Source of the DNA: Moraxellaceae bacterium
Lineage (GTDB): Bacteria > Pseudomonadota > Gammaproteobacteria > Pseudomonadales > Ketobacteraceae
Assembly (NCBI GenBank): GCA_002402125.1
Contig: NVVG01000002.1
Location: forward strand, 28,942 to 51,657
DNA length: 22,716 bases
Direction: 5' to 3'
The notes under the pieces: model-generated
Told to the model about the DNA's origin: nothing
Database searches by the model: none
Seen by the model: the letters and a program-made list of their open reading frames with translations, nothing else
Part shown: positions 8,097 to 15,823 of the stretch, one piece after another
Layout of the letters: the number at the start of each line of letters is the position of its first letter
How positions within the stretch are numbered: position 1 is the stretch's first letter
Translations under genes and position numbers: made by a program

Positions 8097-8936
8097 ATGC
8101 AGTTGATTTGGCTAGGGCCATTGATTGGTCTGGTTGTAGGTTATTTTCTGGCGGGAGGGGGTGTTGTTGGTGTCGTTGGCGCCGGCTTTGGTGGAGTGCT
8201 TGGGCGTCAGTTCGATATGATGGTGCAGTTGAGCAATGGCCTGTATCACGCAGCACACAAGAAATCAGAGATACGAGAGAGCGATATTCAAGAAGCCTTT
8301 TTTAATGCCACCTTTACCTGTTTAGGCCGAGTGGCAAAATGTGATGGCGTTATTAGCCAAGCTGAAATTAATTGGGCAATGAAGGTGATGGACCAAATGG
8401 GATTGTCGCCCGAGAGAAAGCATGATGCGGTCGCATTATTTGAGAAAGGTAAAGCCATTGGTTATGACATTACGGCTGATCTAAAGCGATTACAAAAAGC
8501 TTGTGGCCGACGTTCAACACTACCTCATATATTCATGGAAATGCTGGTGCAACAGGCGTTAGTTGATAGCACCTTGGCTCGAAAAGAATGGGCAACCTTG
8601 ACCCATATTGCATCCACCATACAATTTTCGGTGCAGAATCTTGAGCGCTTGGTCAGGAGCATGCAAGCCTACCAGGAATTCAAGGGTGACAAATCAAAGG
8701 GTGATGATTCATCAGGACATTTGTTATTGAAAGCCTACGGTGTGCTAGGAGTGCCTCCGAATGTGAGCAAAGCGGATTTGAAAAAGGCTTATCGTAGACA
8801 AATGAATCAGCATCACCCAGACAAAATGATAGCTCGTGGTTTACCAGAAGAGATGCTCGCCATTGCCACTAGCAAGGCACAAGTTATTCGAGAAGCCTAC
8901 GAAATGATTCTGCAGCAGCAAAGCACTGCCCAATAA
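8097..8936 (+). CDS. djlA: DjlA, membrane-anchored DnaJ-like co-chaperone
   Basis: DjlA is a type III J-domain protein that stimulates DnaK ATPase at the inner membrane; in E. coli it influences the Rcs envelope stress pathway. The 279-aa product has one N-terminal transmembrane segment (about 2-35) unusually rich in glycine (GLVVGYFLAGGG, GVVGAGFGG), matching the glycine-rich dimerising anchor known for DjlA. A TerB-like helical domain follows (about 66-185, with RVAKCDGVIS). After a charged linker (KGDKSKGDDSSG) comes a C-terminal J domain (213-277) with the essential HPD at 240-242 (NQHHPDK). The order anchor, TerB, J domain is that of DjlA. A good Shine-Dalgarno AGGGGA lies seven bases before the ATG. 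It is third in the amgK-murU unit, and its 3' end faces the next gene across 34 bases. Confidence 0.95.
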   Translation: MQLIWLGPLIGLVVGYFLAGGGVVGVVGAGFGGVLGRQFDMMVQLSNGLYHAAHKKSEIRESDIQEAFFNATFTCLGRVAKCDGVISQAEINWAMKVMDQMGLSPERKHDAVALFEKGKAIGYDITADLKRLQKACGRRSTLPHIFMEMLVQQALVDSTLARKEWATLTHIASTIQFSVQNLERLVRSMQAYQEFKGDKSKGDDSSGHLLLKAYGVLGVPPNVSKADLKKAYRRQMNQHHPDKMIARGLPEEMLAIATSKAQVIREAYEMILQQQSTAQ

Positions 8937-8970
8937 GCTATCCAATAAACTACAGCGTAATAAGGCGTGG

Positions 8971-10185
8971 TTAGTTAGCGGCTGCGGTTTTTATATTGAG
9001 ATTTATCCAGCCCCGAACCATCGCAACAATGTCGCCAGCATGCTGGTTGATATCGGTTGCTGTTCCGCTGACAATTCGCTGCCGGAAAGAAGGGTGACGG
9101 GTCTTTTTGGCTATACGGCTACGCTTATAAGCAGGGCTGCGCTGGTTTGTGGCGGGCACTATATCCAAAATTGGCATTCTAAGATCGGCAGCATCGCGCT
9201 CAATAGACATGTCGTCGAACAGGGTTTGGGTTGCCGCATTGATCATGACCAACCCGTACACATCAAATAGCGGTAAATTCTTGGCTTTGTTGGCCGCCCA
9301 GTTGGCGGACAGTCCGACTGCAATGATAATGGTAGGGGTGGGGTTTCGAGCTTTAAGTGTTGCTAATCCTTCCCGGATACGCTGTTCTACGATGGCTGGA
9401 ATCTGTTCGTTGGTATATTCAATTGACGGGATAGGTTCTTCCTCGAGCGCTGCGTTGTTAATGGATTCACTGGCATCAATCGCTTTGCTAGCACTTTCCA
9501 TACTGTTGGCGTCATCCTCTGTCACTGTCTGCTGAGATTTATCCTGCTCTTTTGCAGCGTCTTCCCGGTTAGTGTCATCTGGATTGTCATCTGAGTTGTC
9601 ATCTGAGTTGTCATCTGAGTTGTCATCTGAGTTTGATGCAGGAGTTGTGGGTTGAGTCTCAATTGTGGCCGCTACCGGGGTTGGGGCCAGGGTTCTTTTG
9701 GGAATCGGTTGGTCTTCCTCAAAATAAGGTATGGAGATCGAGAGAGTTGACCATCCATGGGCGGGCAATGTTGTGCGTAAAACGTGGACTATGCCGGGCC
9801 AATCGGGGTGTTGTTGGTTGTCATGTAATATTAGCACGTTGCCCGTTGGTGAACCGCTAAAGTCATTGAGAAAAAGCCCCAGATATTGATCTGTGCCCTC
9901 TGCTAGCCAGATGATTTCGGAGTCATCATCGTCGTGTGATTCTAACGCCTGCGCCAGCGAGCGATTGGCTAAAAGCTCGCTTCTTTCGGGTTTTTTCTTG
10001 AGTTCAACAGGTGGTGCGGCGTCGGCAGCGGCGTCCGCTGCATCTGGCGGTGGCGGCGCCATCTCGGTAGCTACGGGTGTGCTGGTTTCTGCCACAGAAA
10101 CTGGCGTTGTCAGTACGATCATTACGCCTTGTACTAGCAAAGCTATCAAAGCGACATTAAATGTGCGAAAGCGTCTACAAATCAT
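8971..10185 (-). CDS. DUF3530 family exported alpha/beta-hydrolase-like protein
   Basis: The 404-aa protein starts with a signal peptide (about 1-32, basic MICRRFR then ALIALLVQGVMIVLTTPVSV), so it should be exported to the periplasm. A proline/alanine-rich stretch (43-60) follows. VLILHDNQQHPDWPGI and the following LPAHGWSTLSISIP are the recognisable DUF3530 core, resembling the start of an alpha/beta-hydrolase sheet. IIIAVGLSANWAANKA (about 300) occupies the nucleophile-elbow position, with GLSAN rather than a full GxSxG. Between these halves lies a roughly 100-residue acidic low-complexity insert with four or five SDDN repeats encoded by a 12-bp tandem array. I know of no established function for this family. 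It stands alone, convergent with djlA and divergent from rpe. Confidence 0.75.
   Translation of the reverse strand: MICRRFRTFNVALIALLVQGVMIVLTTPVSVAETSTPVATEMAPPPPDAADAAADAAPPVELKKKPERSELLANRSLAQALESHDDDDSEIIWLAEGTDQYLGLFLNDFSGSPTGNVLILHDNQQHPDWPGIVHVLRTTLPAHGWSTLSISIPYFEEDQPIPKRTLAPTPVAATIETQPTTPASNSDDNSDDNSDDNSDDNPDDTNREDAAKEQDKSQQTVTEDDANSMESASKAIDASESINNAALEEEPIPSIEYTNEQIPAIVEQRIREGLATLKARNPTPTIIIAVGLSANWAANKAKNLPLFDVYGLVMINAATQTLFDDMSIERDAADLRMPILDIVPATNQRSPAYKRSRIAKKTRHPSFRQRIVSGTATDINQHAGDIVAMVRGWINLNIKTAAAN
9572..9631. repeat. 12-bp in-frame tandem repeat encoding SDDN units
   Basis: Four perfect copies of TTGTCATCTGAG occupy 9584-9595, 9596-9607, 9608-9619 and 9620-9631, preceded by one degenerate copy (GTGTCATCTGGA, 9572-9583). 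On the coding strand they encode consecutive Ser-Asp-Asp-Asn units of the DUF3530 protein. Because the unit is a multiple of three, slippage would change linker length without breaking the frame. The repeat sits in the acidic linker between the two halves of the predicted fold. Confidence 0.95.
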
Positions 10186-10263
10186 CTACAGAAGTATAGG
10201 TTTTATCGTGTACAATACACGTTTTATTCACCTAAAAAGACAGAAAAATAGGGCAACCCTTCT
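10186..10263. promoter_or_regulatory. Divergent promoter region with a CGTGTA-CAA-TACACG palindrome
   Basis: This 78-base gap must hold promoters for rpe (plus) and the DUF3530 gene (minus). A perfect inverted repeat CGTGTA/TACACG with a 3-base centre lies at 10207-10221. On the plus strand it contains TACAAT (10211-10216), a good -10 hexamer, but no TTGACA-like box sits 17 bases upstream. The palindrome could be an operator overlapping the -10, or simply symmetry of the -10 region. No regulator is assigned. Confidence 0.4.
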
Positions 10264-10938
10264 ATGGCCGACTACAAAATAGCTCCTTCCATTCTATCTG
10301 CAGATTTTGCGAACTTGGGACGTGATGTCGATCAAGTGCTAGCGGATGGGGCCGATATCGTGCATTTTGATGTAATGGATAATCACTATGTGCCCAATCT
10401 GACTATCGGCCCGATGGTGTGTAAAGCACTACGAAATCATGGTGTGACAGCTCCGATAGATGTGCATTTGATGGTTAGCCCGGTAGATAGAATGATTGGT
10501 GAGTTTATCGATGCCGGCGCTAGCTATATCACCTTTCATCCGGATGCTAGTGTTCATGTCGATCGTAGTTTACAAATGATTAAGGATGCCGGCTGTAAAG
10601 CAGGTTTAGTGTTTAATCCGGCCACCCCGTTGCACTATTTAGAGCATGTCATGGACAAGATGGATATGATTTTGCTGATGTCGGTAAACCCTGGTTTTGG
10701 TGGCCAGGCATTTATCCCAGGAACACTGGCAAAACTGACTCAGGTACGACAGTTAATCGATGCTAGCGGTTTGGATATTCGGTTGGAAGTTGATGGTGGT
10801 GTCGGGGTAAAAAATATCCGTGAAATCGCTGCGGCAGGGGCCGATACCTTTGTTGCAGGATCGGCAATTTTTGGCGCAGACAATTACAAACAAGTGATAG
10901 ATGATATGCGAGCTGAACTTGCTCAAGTATCCCTGTAA
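10264..10938 (+). CDS. rpe: Rpe, ribulose-5-phosphate 3-epimerase
   Basis: Rpe interconverts D-ribulose 5-phosphate and D-xylulose 5-phosphate in the pentose phosphate pathway. The 224-aa TIM barrel is complete. It has [10 protein letters not shown] (6-15), HFDVMD (34-39, with metal ligand His34 and acid/base Asp36), DVHLMV (66-71, His68), [10 protein letters not shown] (139-148, phosphate binding) and LEVDGGV (174-180, catalytic Asp177). All expected active-site residues are present and the length is standard. It precedes gph and trpE in the order rpe-gph-trpE that I recall from P. aeruginosa. In other gammaproteobacteria rpe and gph are often paired too, linking pentose phosphate and phosphoglycolate metabolism. 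Confidence 0.97.
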   Translation: MADYKIAPSILSADFANLGRDVDQVLADGADIVHFDVMDNHYVPNLTIGPMVCKALRNHGVTAPIDVHLMVSPVDRMIGEFIDAGASYITFHPDASVHVDRSLQMIKDAGCKAGLVFNPATPLHYLEHVMDKMDMILLMSVNPGFGGQAFIPGTLAKLTQVRQLIDASGLDIRLEVDGGVGVKNIREIAAAGADTFVAGSAIFGADNYKQVIDDMRAELAQVSL

Positions 10939-10950
10939 TAAAGCATACTT

Positions 10951-11025
10951 GTCATAAAAGTGTCGTGGTCATAAAAAGTATCAATGTCAAAAAGTAGAAT
11001 TGCCAAAAAGCAGAATTGCCAAAAT
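10951..11025. repeat. Degenerate 16-18-bp tandem array between rpe and gph
   Basis: The gap holds five decaying copies of a unit of the form GTCAtAAAAAGTAgaatT. They start at 10951, 10968, 10986, 11002 and 11018. The third and fourth (GTCAAAAAGTAGAATT and GCCAAAAAGCAGAATT) are most alike; a 16-base window of the pair starting at 10989 and 11005 matches at 15 of 16 positions. The last copy is truncated. The array is A-rich, lies in the rpe-gph transcript and ends about 25 bases before the gph ribosome binding site. No hairpin or ORF explains it. Confidence 0.7.
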
Positions 11026-11061
11026 AAACATCTCCGATAGGATGGTTGAGAGGAGCCAATA

Positions 11062-11766
11062 GTGAGCATAGTATTTCAATCATTATTTTCTTGTACGCCA
11101 GAATTAGTCGTTATGGACTTGGATGGCACGCTGGTAGATAGCGTGCCGGATCTTGCCAAAGCCATCGATCAGATGTTGAGTCAACTTGGCCGTCAGCCTG
11201 CGGGAGAGCAAAATATTCGCCGTTGGGTAGGCGAAGGCGCCGAGCAATTGGTTCGGCGAGCGTTAGCAAAAGATGGTTCGGATGCACAGGCAGCTAAGGT
11301 TTCTGAAACCTTGCTGGCGAATGCCATGTCCTGCTTTTTCCAAAATTATACGCTGTGTAATGGCAGTCATAGCCTGCTTTACCCCGCGGTGATAGATACG
11401 TTAAAGGCGCTTAAGAATAAGGCTATCCCGATGGCGTTGGTTACCAATAAGCCAGCGCAATTTACCGCCCCATTATTGGCACAGTTTGGCTTGGACCCTT
11501 ATTTCGACGTTGTGGTCAGCGGCGATAGCCTCGAACATAAGAAACCACACCCTGAGCCATTGTTATATGCGGCGATGCGGTTACAGGCCAATCCAATCAA
11601 TTGTGTGATGGTTGGGGATTCTCGTAGTGACGTGGAGGCGGCTCGAGCTGCTTTTTTTAAAGTGGTCTGTGTCGATTATGGATATAATCACGGTGAACCC
11701 ATTAGCCAGTGCAACCCCGATTGTTTGATTGAGTCATTGGACGAATTGGTTCAGGGGTGGCTTTAG
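11062..11766 (+). CDS. gph: Gph, phosphoglycolate phosphatase (HAD superfamily)
   Basis: Gph dephosphorylates 2-phosphoglycolate, which arises from repair of 3'-phosphoglycolate DNA ends and oxidative side reactions. The 234-aa HAD protein has motif I MDLDGTLVDS (18-27; nucleophile Asp19, acid/base Asp21), a helical cap (about 35-105), motif II VTNK (127-130), motif III lysine in KKPHPEP (160-166) and motif IV VGDSRSD (184-190). The start is GTG, supported by a near-ideal AGGAG six bases upstream (11051-11055). It sits between rpe and trpE as in Pseudomonas. Related HAD phosphatases share this architecture, so specificity is inferred from similarity and context. Confidence 0.93.
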   Translation: MSIVFQSLFSCTPELVVMDLDGTLVDSVPDLAKAIDQMLSQLGRQPAGEQNIRRWVGEGAEQLVRRALAKDGSDAQAAKVSETLLANAMSCFFQNYTLCNGSHSLLYPAVIDTLKALKNKAIPMALVTNKPAQFTAPLLAQFGLDPYFDVVVSGDSLEHKKPHPEPLLYAAMRLQANPINCVMVGDSRSDVEAARAAFFKVVCVDYGYNHGEPISQCNPDCLIESLDELVQGWL

Positions 11767-11811
11767 CACGCCGAATTCTGCCGGCATTCTTTGCGCCCAC
11801 TCTGTAATGGC

Positions 11812-11840
11812 TTGAGACATGCCCAAAAGTAGTGTACCTT
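11812..11840 (+). promoter_or_regulatory. Candidate sigma-70 promoter for trpE
   Basis: TTGAGA (11812-11817), a 17-base spacer and TACCTT (11835-11840) give a fair -35 and a weak -10. Transcription would begin near 11847. That puts the candidate Trp leader peptide and all the hairpins described below inside the transcript. No TrpR-type operator is evident. Confidence 0.35.
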
Positions 11841-11875
11841 TTAAGTTCTTGTATTTGATTTTGGATATTATTACC

Positions 11876-11941
11876 GTGATTGCTAAGGTTTATATAGCAA
11901 ATTTCTCCCCCTCCCTATCATCACCTCGTTGGCGATGGTGA
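11876..11941 (+). CDS. Candidate trp leader peptide ending Arg-Trp-Arg-Trp
   Basis: A short frame starting with GTG encodes 21 residues, the last being SLSSPRWRW followed by TGA (11939-11941). Two Trp codons (11930-11932 and 11936-11938) in the last three sense codons, about 115 bases before trpE, are what a ribosome-stalling leader for tryptophan looks like. The Trp codons lie inside a stable hairpin, as in classical attenuators. The start is uncertain: a weak GGA lies 10 bases upstream of the GTG, and an in-frame ATG at 11819 would give 40 residues but lies upstream of the transcription start inferred here. Attenuation of trpE is known in Pseudomonas putida, so precedent exists. I have not shown that this frame is translated. 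Confidence 0.45.
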   Translation: MIAKVYIANFSPSLSSPRWRW

Positions 11942-12022
11942 TTTCCTATTGTCTATCGGTTTAGTCTACAAGGCTAAACGTCTATACTTCCTTACTTTGA
12001 TGTTATTGTAGTCCGTAAGGAA
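11920..12022 (+). ncRNA. trpE leader RNA with three hairpins and complementary loops
   Basis: Three hairpins stand in a row. The first, ATCACC-TCG / CGA-T-GGTGAT (11920-11942), is a 9-bp stem with one bulge and a TTGG loop, and covers both leader Trp codons. The second, GTTTAG/CTAAAC (11959-11979), has a 9-base loop TCTACAAGG. The third, TTCCTTAC/GTAAGGAA (11988-12022), is an 8-bp perfect stem with a 19-base loop. Loop two contains CTACAA (11966-11971) and loop three TTGTAG (12006-12011), which are perfectly complementary. No T-run follows any stem, so a standard intrinsic terminator is not seen. This may be an RNA switch controlling trpE in response to leader translation; function is inferred. 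Confidence 0.4.
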
Positions 12023-12056
12023 ATCGCAAAATCATATAGCATAACAGGACAGAACC

Positions 12057-13559
12057 ATGTCTCCGGAACAGTTTAAAACGCTGGCTGCGCAGGGATATAA
12101 CCGAATACCGGTCATGCGCGAAGTACTAGCAGATTTAGAAACACCCTTAAGCACCTATTTAAAATTGGCAGATGGACCACATTCCTATCTCTTTGAATCC
12201 GTTCAAGGCGGTGAAAAATGGGGGCGCTATTCTATCATTGGGTTGCCCTGTGAGCGTGTGCTGAAGGTGTTTGATCACCAAGTTGTGATTGAAGATAACG
12301 GCCAGAGGGTTGAAGAACACCAGGTTGACGATCCATTGGAATTTGTCGAGCAATTTCAGGCGCGTTATCGGGTGCCCGAAGTGGCAGGGTTACCGCGTTT
12401 TAATGGTGGGCTAGTGGGCTACTTTGGTTACGACATTGTACGTTATATCGAAAGCCGACTTGATATCGAAGCCAAGGTCGACCCTATTGGTACGCCCGAT
12501 ATTATGTTGATGGTATCTGATGAAATTGTGGTGTTTGATAATTTGCAGGCCTCGCTGTTTGTTATTGTGCACGCAAATCCGGAAGATAATGATGCTTACC
12601 AGAAGGCGCAACATCGCCTCGATAGCATTATTGGTGAATTGAAAAAGCCGTTAACGACAGCCGAACCCATTACCCAAAGCCCTATTAAAGAAAGTGATTT
12701 TATATCGGGCTTTAACCAGCAAGAATTTGAACAGGCGGTTGAAAATATAAAAGAGTATGTGCTTGCGGGCGATACCATGCAGGTGGTGATATCGCAGCGC
12801 ATGACGGTACCTTTTGAGCTGCCACCGTTGCAACTCTATCGTGCACTACGTTGCCTGAATCCATCACCTTATATGTATTTTATGAATATGGGTGATTTCC
12901 ATATTGTGGGATCATCACCGGAAATATTGGCGCGGGTCGAGCAGGGCGTGGTGACGGTTAGACCGATTGCAGGCACGCGTCGCCGGGGTAAAAACCTGGA
13001 GGATGATATTGCCATGGAAAAAGAATTGTTGGCAGATCCCAAGGAAATTGCCGAGCATCTTATGTTAATTGATCTGGGGCGCAACGATGTGGGCCGGATT
13101 GCCGATATAGGATCTGTCGAACTGACGGAAAATATGTTGGTAGAGCGCTATTCTCACGTGATGCATATCGTATCCAATGTCGAAGGTAAGTTAAAAGAAG
13201 GCAAAGGGCCGATCGATGTGTTACGAGCCACATTCCCTGCCGGTACCTTAAGTGGAGCGCCAAAAATCAGGGCGATGGAGATTATTCACGACATTGAACC
13301 AGTAAAACGTGGAATTTATGGTGGTGCCGTGGGGTATTTGTCTTGGCATGGTGATATGGACACGGCTATCGCGATTCGTACGGCGGTGATTAAAGATAAC
13401 CAATTGCATATTCAAGCAGGTGCGGGTGTGGTTGCAGATTCTGTTCCTCGATTGGAATGGAAAGAAACCAACAACAAAGCGCGGGCAATATTCTCGGCGG
13501 CGGCATTAGCGGCAAATGGTTTGTCGCAACTGCCATCTGGCACTGATTTAAAAGAGTAG
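12057..13559 (+). CDS. trpE: TrpE, anthranilate synthase component I
   Basis: TrpE makes anthranilate from chorismate with ammonia supplied by TrpG, the first committed step of tryptophan synthesis. The 500-aa protein has the N-terminal regulatory domain with [20 protein letters not shown] (43-62), the region that binds feedback-inhibitory tryptophan. The chorismate-binding domain (about 220-490) contains [10 protein letters not shown] (303-312), [13 protein letters not shown] (337-349), [18 protein letters not shown] (393-410) and [20 protein letters not shown] (455-474). All the usual catalytic blocks are present. A Shine-Dalgarno AGGA lies seven bases before the ATG. TrpG starts six bases after the stop, so the two subunits are tightly co-expressed. 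In P. aeruginosa these two genes are far apart, with R/F-pyocin genes between them; here they are contiguous. Confidence 0.97.
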   Translation: MSPEQFKTLAAQGYNRIPVMREVLADLETPLSTYLKLADGPHSYLFESVQGGEKWGRYSIIGLPCERVLKVFDHQVVIEDNGQRVEEHQVDDPLEFVEQFQARYRVPEVAGLPRFNGGLVGYFGYDIVRYIESRLDIEAKVDPIGTPDIMLMVSDEIVVFDNLQASLFVIVHANPEDNDAYQKAQHRLDSIIGELKKPLTTAEPITQSPIKESDFISGFNQQEFEQAVENIKEYVLAGDTMQVVISQRMTVPFELPPLQLYRALRCLNPSPYMYFMNMGDFHIVGSSPEILARVEQGVVTVRPIAGTRRRGKNLEDDIAMEKELLADPKEIAEHLMLIDLGRNDVGRIADIGSVELTENMLVERYSHVMHIVSNVEGKLKEGKGPIDVLRATFPAGTLSGAPKIRAMEIIHDIEPVKRGIYGGAVGYLSWHGDMDTAIAIRTAVIKDNQLHIQAGAGVVADSVPRLEWKETNNKARAIFSAAALAANGLSQLPSGTDLKE

Positions 13560-13565
13560 AAGCAC

Positions 13566-14144
13566 ATGTTATTAATGATCGATAATTATGACTCATTTAC
13601 CTATAACGTGGTGCAGTACCTGGGTGAACTAGGGGCGGATGTACACGTATATAGAAATGATGAAATTACACTGGAAGAAATTGAAGCGCTAAACCCATCA
13701 AAGTTAGTGATATCTCCAGGTCCATGCACGCCAAATGAGGCAGGAATTTCGGTGGCCGCAATAAAACACTTTGCGGGGAAAATACCTATTTTAGGTGTCT
13801 GTTTGGGTCATCAAAGTATTGCCAGTGTGTTTGGCGGTGAAGTGGTTCGAGCCGAACAGGTAATGCATGGTAAGACGTCGCCGATTTTTCATAAAGACGA
13901 AGGGGTGTTTAAAGGCTTGAAGATTCCCTTTGAGGCGACGCGTTACCATTCGTTGGTAGTTAAGCGAGAAGCATTGCCGGATTGTTTGGAAATGACCGCA
14001 TGGACACAGAGACAAGATGGTAGTGTGGAAAATATAATGGGACTGCGTCATCGAGAGTTTCAAATTGAAGGTGTGCAGTTTCATCCAGAGTCAATTTTGA
14101 CAGAGCATGGTCATGATCTGTTTAAAAACTTTTTGGATTTATAA
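13566..14144 (+). CDS. trpG: TrpG, anthranilate synthase glutamine amidotransferase subunit
   Basis: TrpG hydrolyses glutamine and channels ammonia to TrpE. The 192-aa class I amidotransferase starts [14 protein letters not shown], typical of the family. The nucleophile elbow is GVCLGHQS (77-84, Cys79), and the rest of the triad is in QFHPES (171-176, His173 and Glu175). The oxyanion region [11 protein letters not shown] (50-60) is also present. In many bacteria this subunit also serves PabB for folate synthesis; no pabB is in view. It follows trpE by six bases but is cut off from trpD by a flagellin-like gene on the opposite strand. The convergent gap (14145-14188) shows no clear terminator. 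Confidence 0.97.
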   Translation: MLLMIDNYDSFTYNVVQYLGELGADVHVYRNDEITLEEIEALNPSKLVISPGPCTPNEAGISVAAIKHFAGKIPILGVCLGHQSIASVFGGEVVRAEQVMHGKTSPIFHKDEGVFKGLKIPFEATRYHSLVVKREALPDCLEMTAWTQRQDGSVENIMGLRHREFQIEGVQFHPESILTEHGHDLFKNFLDL

Positions 14145-14188
14145 ATAATTGATTATGATTCACAAGGATGTGAAAACTGTTGGTTGAC

Positions 14189-15823
14189 TCAGCGTAAAAA
14201 AAATAACACTGTCGACGGGCTAGCGTTGGCTTGGGCTTGGATTGCAGTATCAATACTTTGTTGCATGAGTTTTTTAGAGAAGTTGGCAAATTGCGAGGCG
14301 GTGGTTCTATCGATAGTATTTCCAAAGGACGGAGTGCTATTTTCTCTTGGCTGCTGATAAATGCTGCCAAACTTCGTTAAACTAGATTCGAATTCAGCGT
14401 GCAAGTTGGACAGTTTATTGTTGAAAGTACGCAATTGCTTCATGGCTTGGTTGATATTGTTTAGGGCGTTTTCAGAATCAGCGCTTGTTTTTAGGTTGGT
14501 ATCCGCAATGGTGTTGCTGGTGAATTGGTTATCTAGAGTGCTATCCAGTGAGAAATCGTCAAACCCCGTCAGTGATTTGCTGCTACCAAAAAAACTCAGA
14601 TTATTATTGGCGGATAGAGTAACTCGACCACTGATACGCAAATCTGCAAAGCCTTGGCTAAAGCGGGATTGACCGCCACCAAAAATAAGGTTGTTGGTTT
14701 CCGCGGTTGTGGTGTTAATAATAATGTCTCTACCATCAACGGCTTCCAGAGTCAGTTCACCAGTGACAATATCCGTTGTGGCTTTAACACCAGTAAGCGC
14801 ACTAATGGCATTGATAGCATGTATTAACGTGCCTGCCGTATCCTTTTTTAGAAAAGTCACGCGATCTACATTGATACCATTTATCGCAAGATCGCCGCGA
14901 TCTATGCTGCCAGAGCCAATGTTGATATTGGTAGAGCGGTTTACAGTACCGGAAAAATCCCCATTGCTTACATCGCCAGCGCCGAAGGTGGTGGTTGCCG
15001 ATGCGAAAATATTGCGTAGGCTTGGAGTGCCTGACTCACGCAACGTGTTAATTCTAGCGGCCAACTGTTTGGCGCCACCAGAGCCAAAATCCTTGTGGGT
15101 GGAATCTGTTAACGAACGGGTGCGGGCAATGTTCTTCAGCAATGCCCCCAAACGTTGATCAGCAATGTTAATGGTTTCATTGATATTATGCCCTTCAACG
15201 AGAATAGAGAAATCGCTAATGATGTTGGTGCGAGCGTTACCTTCTTGTACGCCCTGATTGCCAATCACGCTATTTTGAAGTTGGATACGGTCGCCGGTAG
15301 ATTGTTTGAATCCTGGATGTATACCTAAAGATGCGGATCTGGCATCAAAGCCTTGAATGCTCTTTTGTGTTGGTTCGGTGAAGCTCAGTTGAAAGGAGAT
15401 GCGCTCAATACTGCCATCCAGTAAATTCTGCCCGTCCAGTGCTGCCGTGTTGGCGATGTCATCAATCAGTGAGACCAATACCTTGGCTTCTTCGTTGAGG
15501 GTTTCTCGCGTTTCTGCTGACGTATTGTCGCTAGCAGAACGGATAGCGAGGGCTTTTAGTTGTTCTAGGGCATTGCCTGTTTGCTGTAAAAAACGTTCCG
15601 TGGTTGTGGTAAAGGTATTTGCCGGATGAGCAGGGAAGGTGCTAGTGCTGGCGGCGGGGTTGGTTAACCCAGCAATGGGTTGATTGGAATCCACGCGCAA
15701 CTCGTTGCTTGCTTTGTCTGCAAGCTGCCGGGGGCTAAATTGAGTGGTTGGCGAGTTAATGTTGCTGCTTGTTGTTCCAACATACCCGCGAACATTTGAA
15801 CCTGTCGGCGAAATTGGTGGCAT
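14189..15823 (-). CDS. Orphan divergent flagellin-like protein inside the trp cluster
   Basis: The 544-aa product is flagellin-like at both ends. Residues 78-138 (ALEQLKALAIRSASDNTS ... LDGQNLLDGS) match the D1 helices and the FNG-KLLDG-type turn of flagellin N-domains. DLAINGINVD (311-320) to about 370 fits the Flagellin_IN hook motif. NALNNINQAMKQLRTFNN (452-469) and the end NFSKKLMQQSIDTAIQAQAN through VLFFLR match the flagellin C-domain. There is no cysteine and no tryptophan in the whole protein, as in most flagellins. The canonical start (xINTNxxSLxAQ ... RLSSGLRINSAxDDAAG) is reduced to something like KASNELRVDSNQPIAGL with an added proline-rich stretch. An AAGGTGA ribosome site supports the ATG. 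No flagellar gene adjoins it. FlgL is an alternative, but the C-terminus is more like FliC. Confidence 0.8.
   Translation of the reverse strand: MPPISPTGSNVRGYVGTTSSNINSPTTQFSPRQLADKASNELRVDSNQPIAGLTNPAASTSTFPAHPANTFTTTTERFLQQTGNALEQLKALAIRSASDNTSAETRETLNEEAKVLVSLIDDIANTAALDGQNLLDGSIERISFQLSFTEPTQKSIQGFDARSASLGIHPGFKQSTGDRIQLQNSVIGNQGVQEGNARTNIISDFSILVEGHNINETINIADQRLGALLKNIARTRSLTDSTHKDFGSGGAKQLAARINTLRESGTPSLRNIFASATTTFGAGDVSNGDFSGTVNRSTNINIGSGSIDRGDLAINGINVDRVTFLKKDTAGTLIHAINAISALTGVKATTDIVTGELTLEAVDGRDIIINTTTAETNNLIFGGGQSRFSQGFADLRISGRVTLSANNNLSFFGSSKSLTGFDDFSLDSTLDNQFTSNTIADTNLKTSADSENALNNINQAMKQLRTFNNKLSNLHAEFESSLTKFGSIYQQPRENSTPSFGNTIDRTTASQFANFSKKLMQQSIDTAIQAQANASPSTVLFFLR

Noticed and set aside
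9572..9631. Short direct repeats considered as a CRISPR-like array.
   Set aside because: The 12-bp units are contiguous with no spacers, and they are in frame within a coding sequence.
9893..10282. A 129-codon plus-strand frame over the start of the DUF3530 gene.
   Set aside because: Its Ala/Ser/Gly-rich stretch mirrors the Pro/Ala-rich segment of the real gene, and it runs past the rpe start codon.
11774..11795. A GC-rich palindrome (TGCCGGCA) just after gph as a terminator.
   Set aside because: The stem is short, the symmetry has no loop, and the following ATTCTTT is not a real U-run.
14196..14203. A run of eight A residues near the 3' end of the flagellin-like gene, a possible frameshift or pseudogene mark.
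   Set aside because: The frame as read gives VLFFLR followed directly by a stop, matching the normal flagellin ending. No shift is needed.
14691..15158. A 155-codon open frame on the plus strand antisense to the flagellin-like gene.
   Set aside because: It has low-complexity composition (runs of Val, Ser and Pro), no ribosome site that I can see and no family resemblance. The minus-strand gene explains the region.
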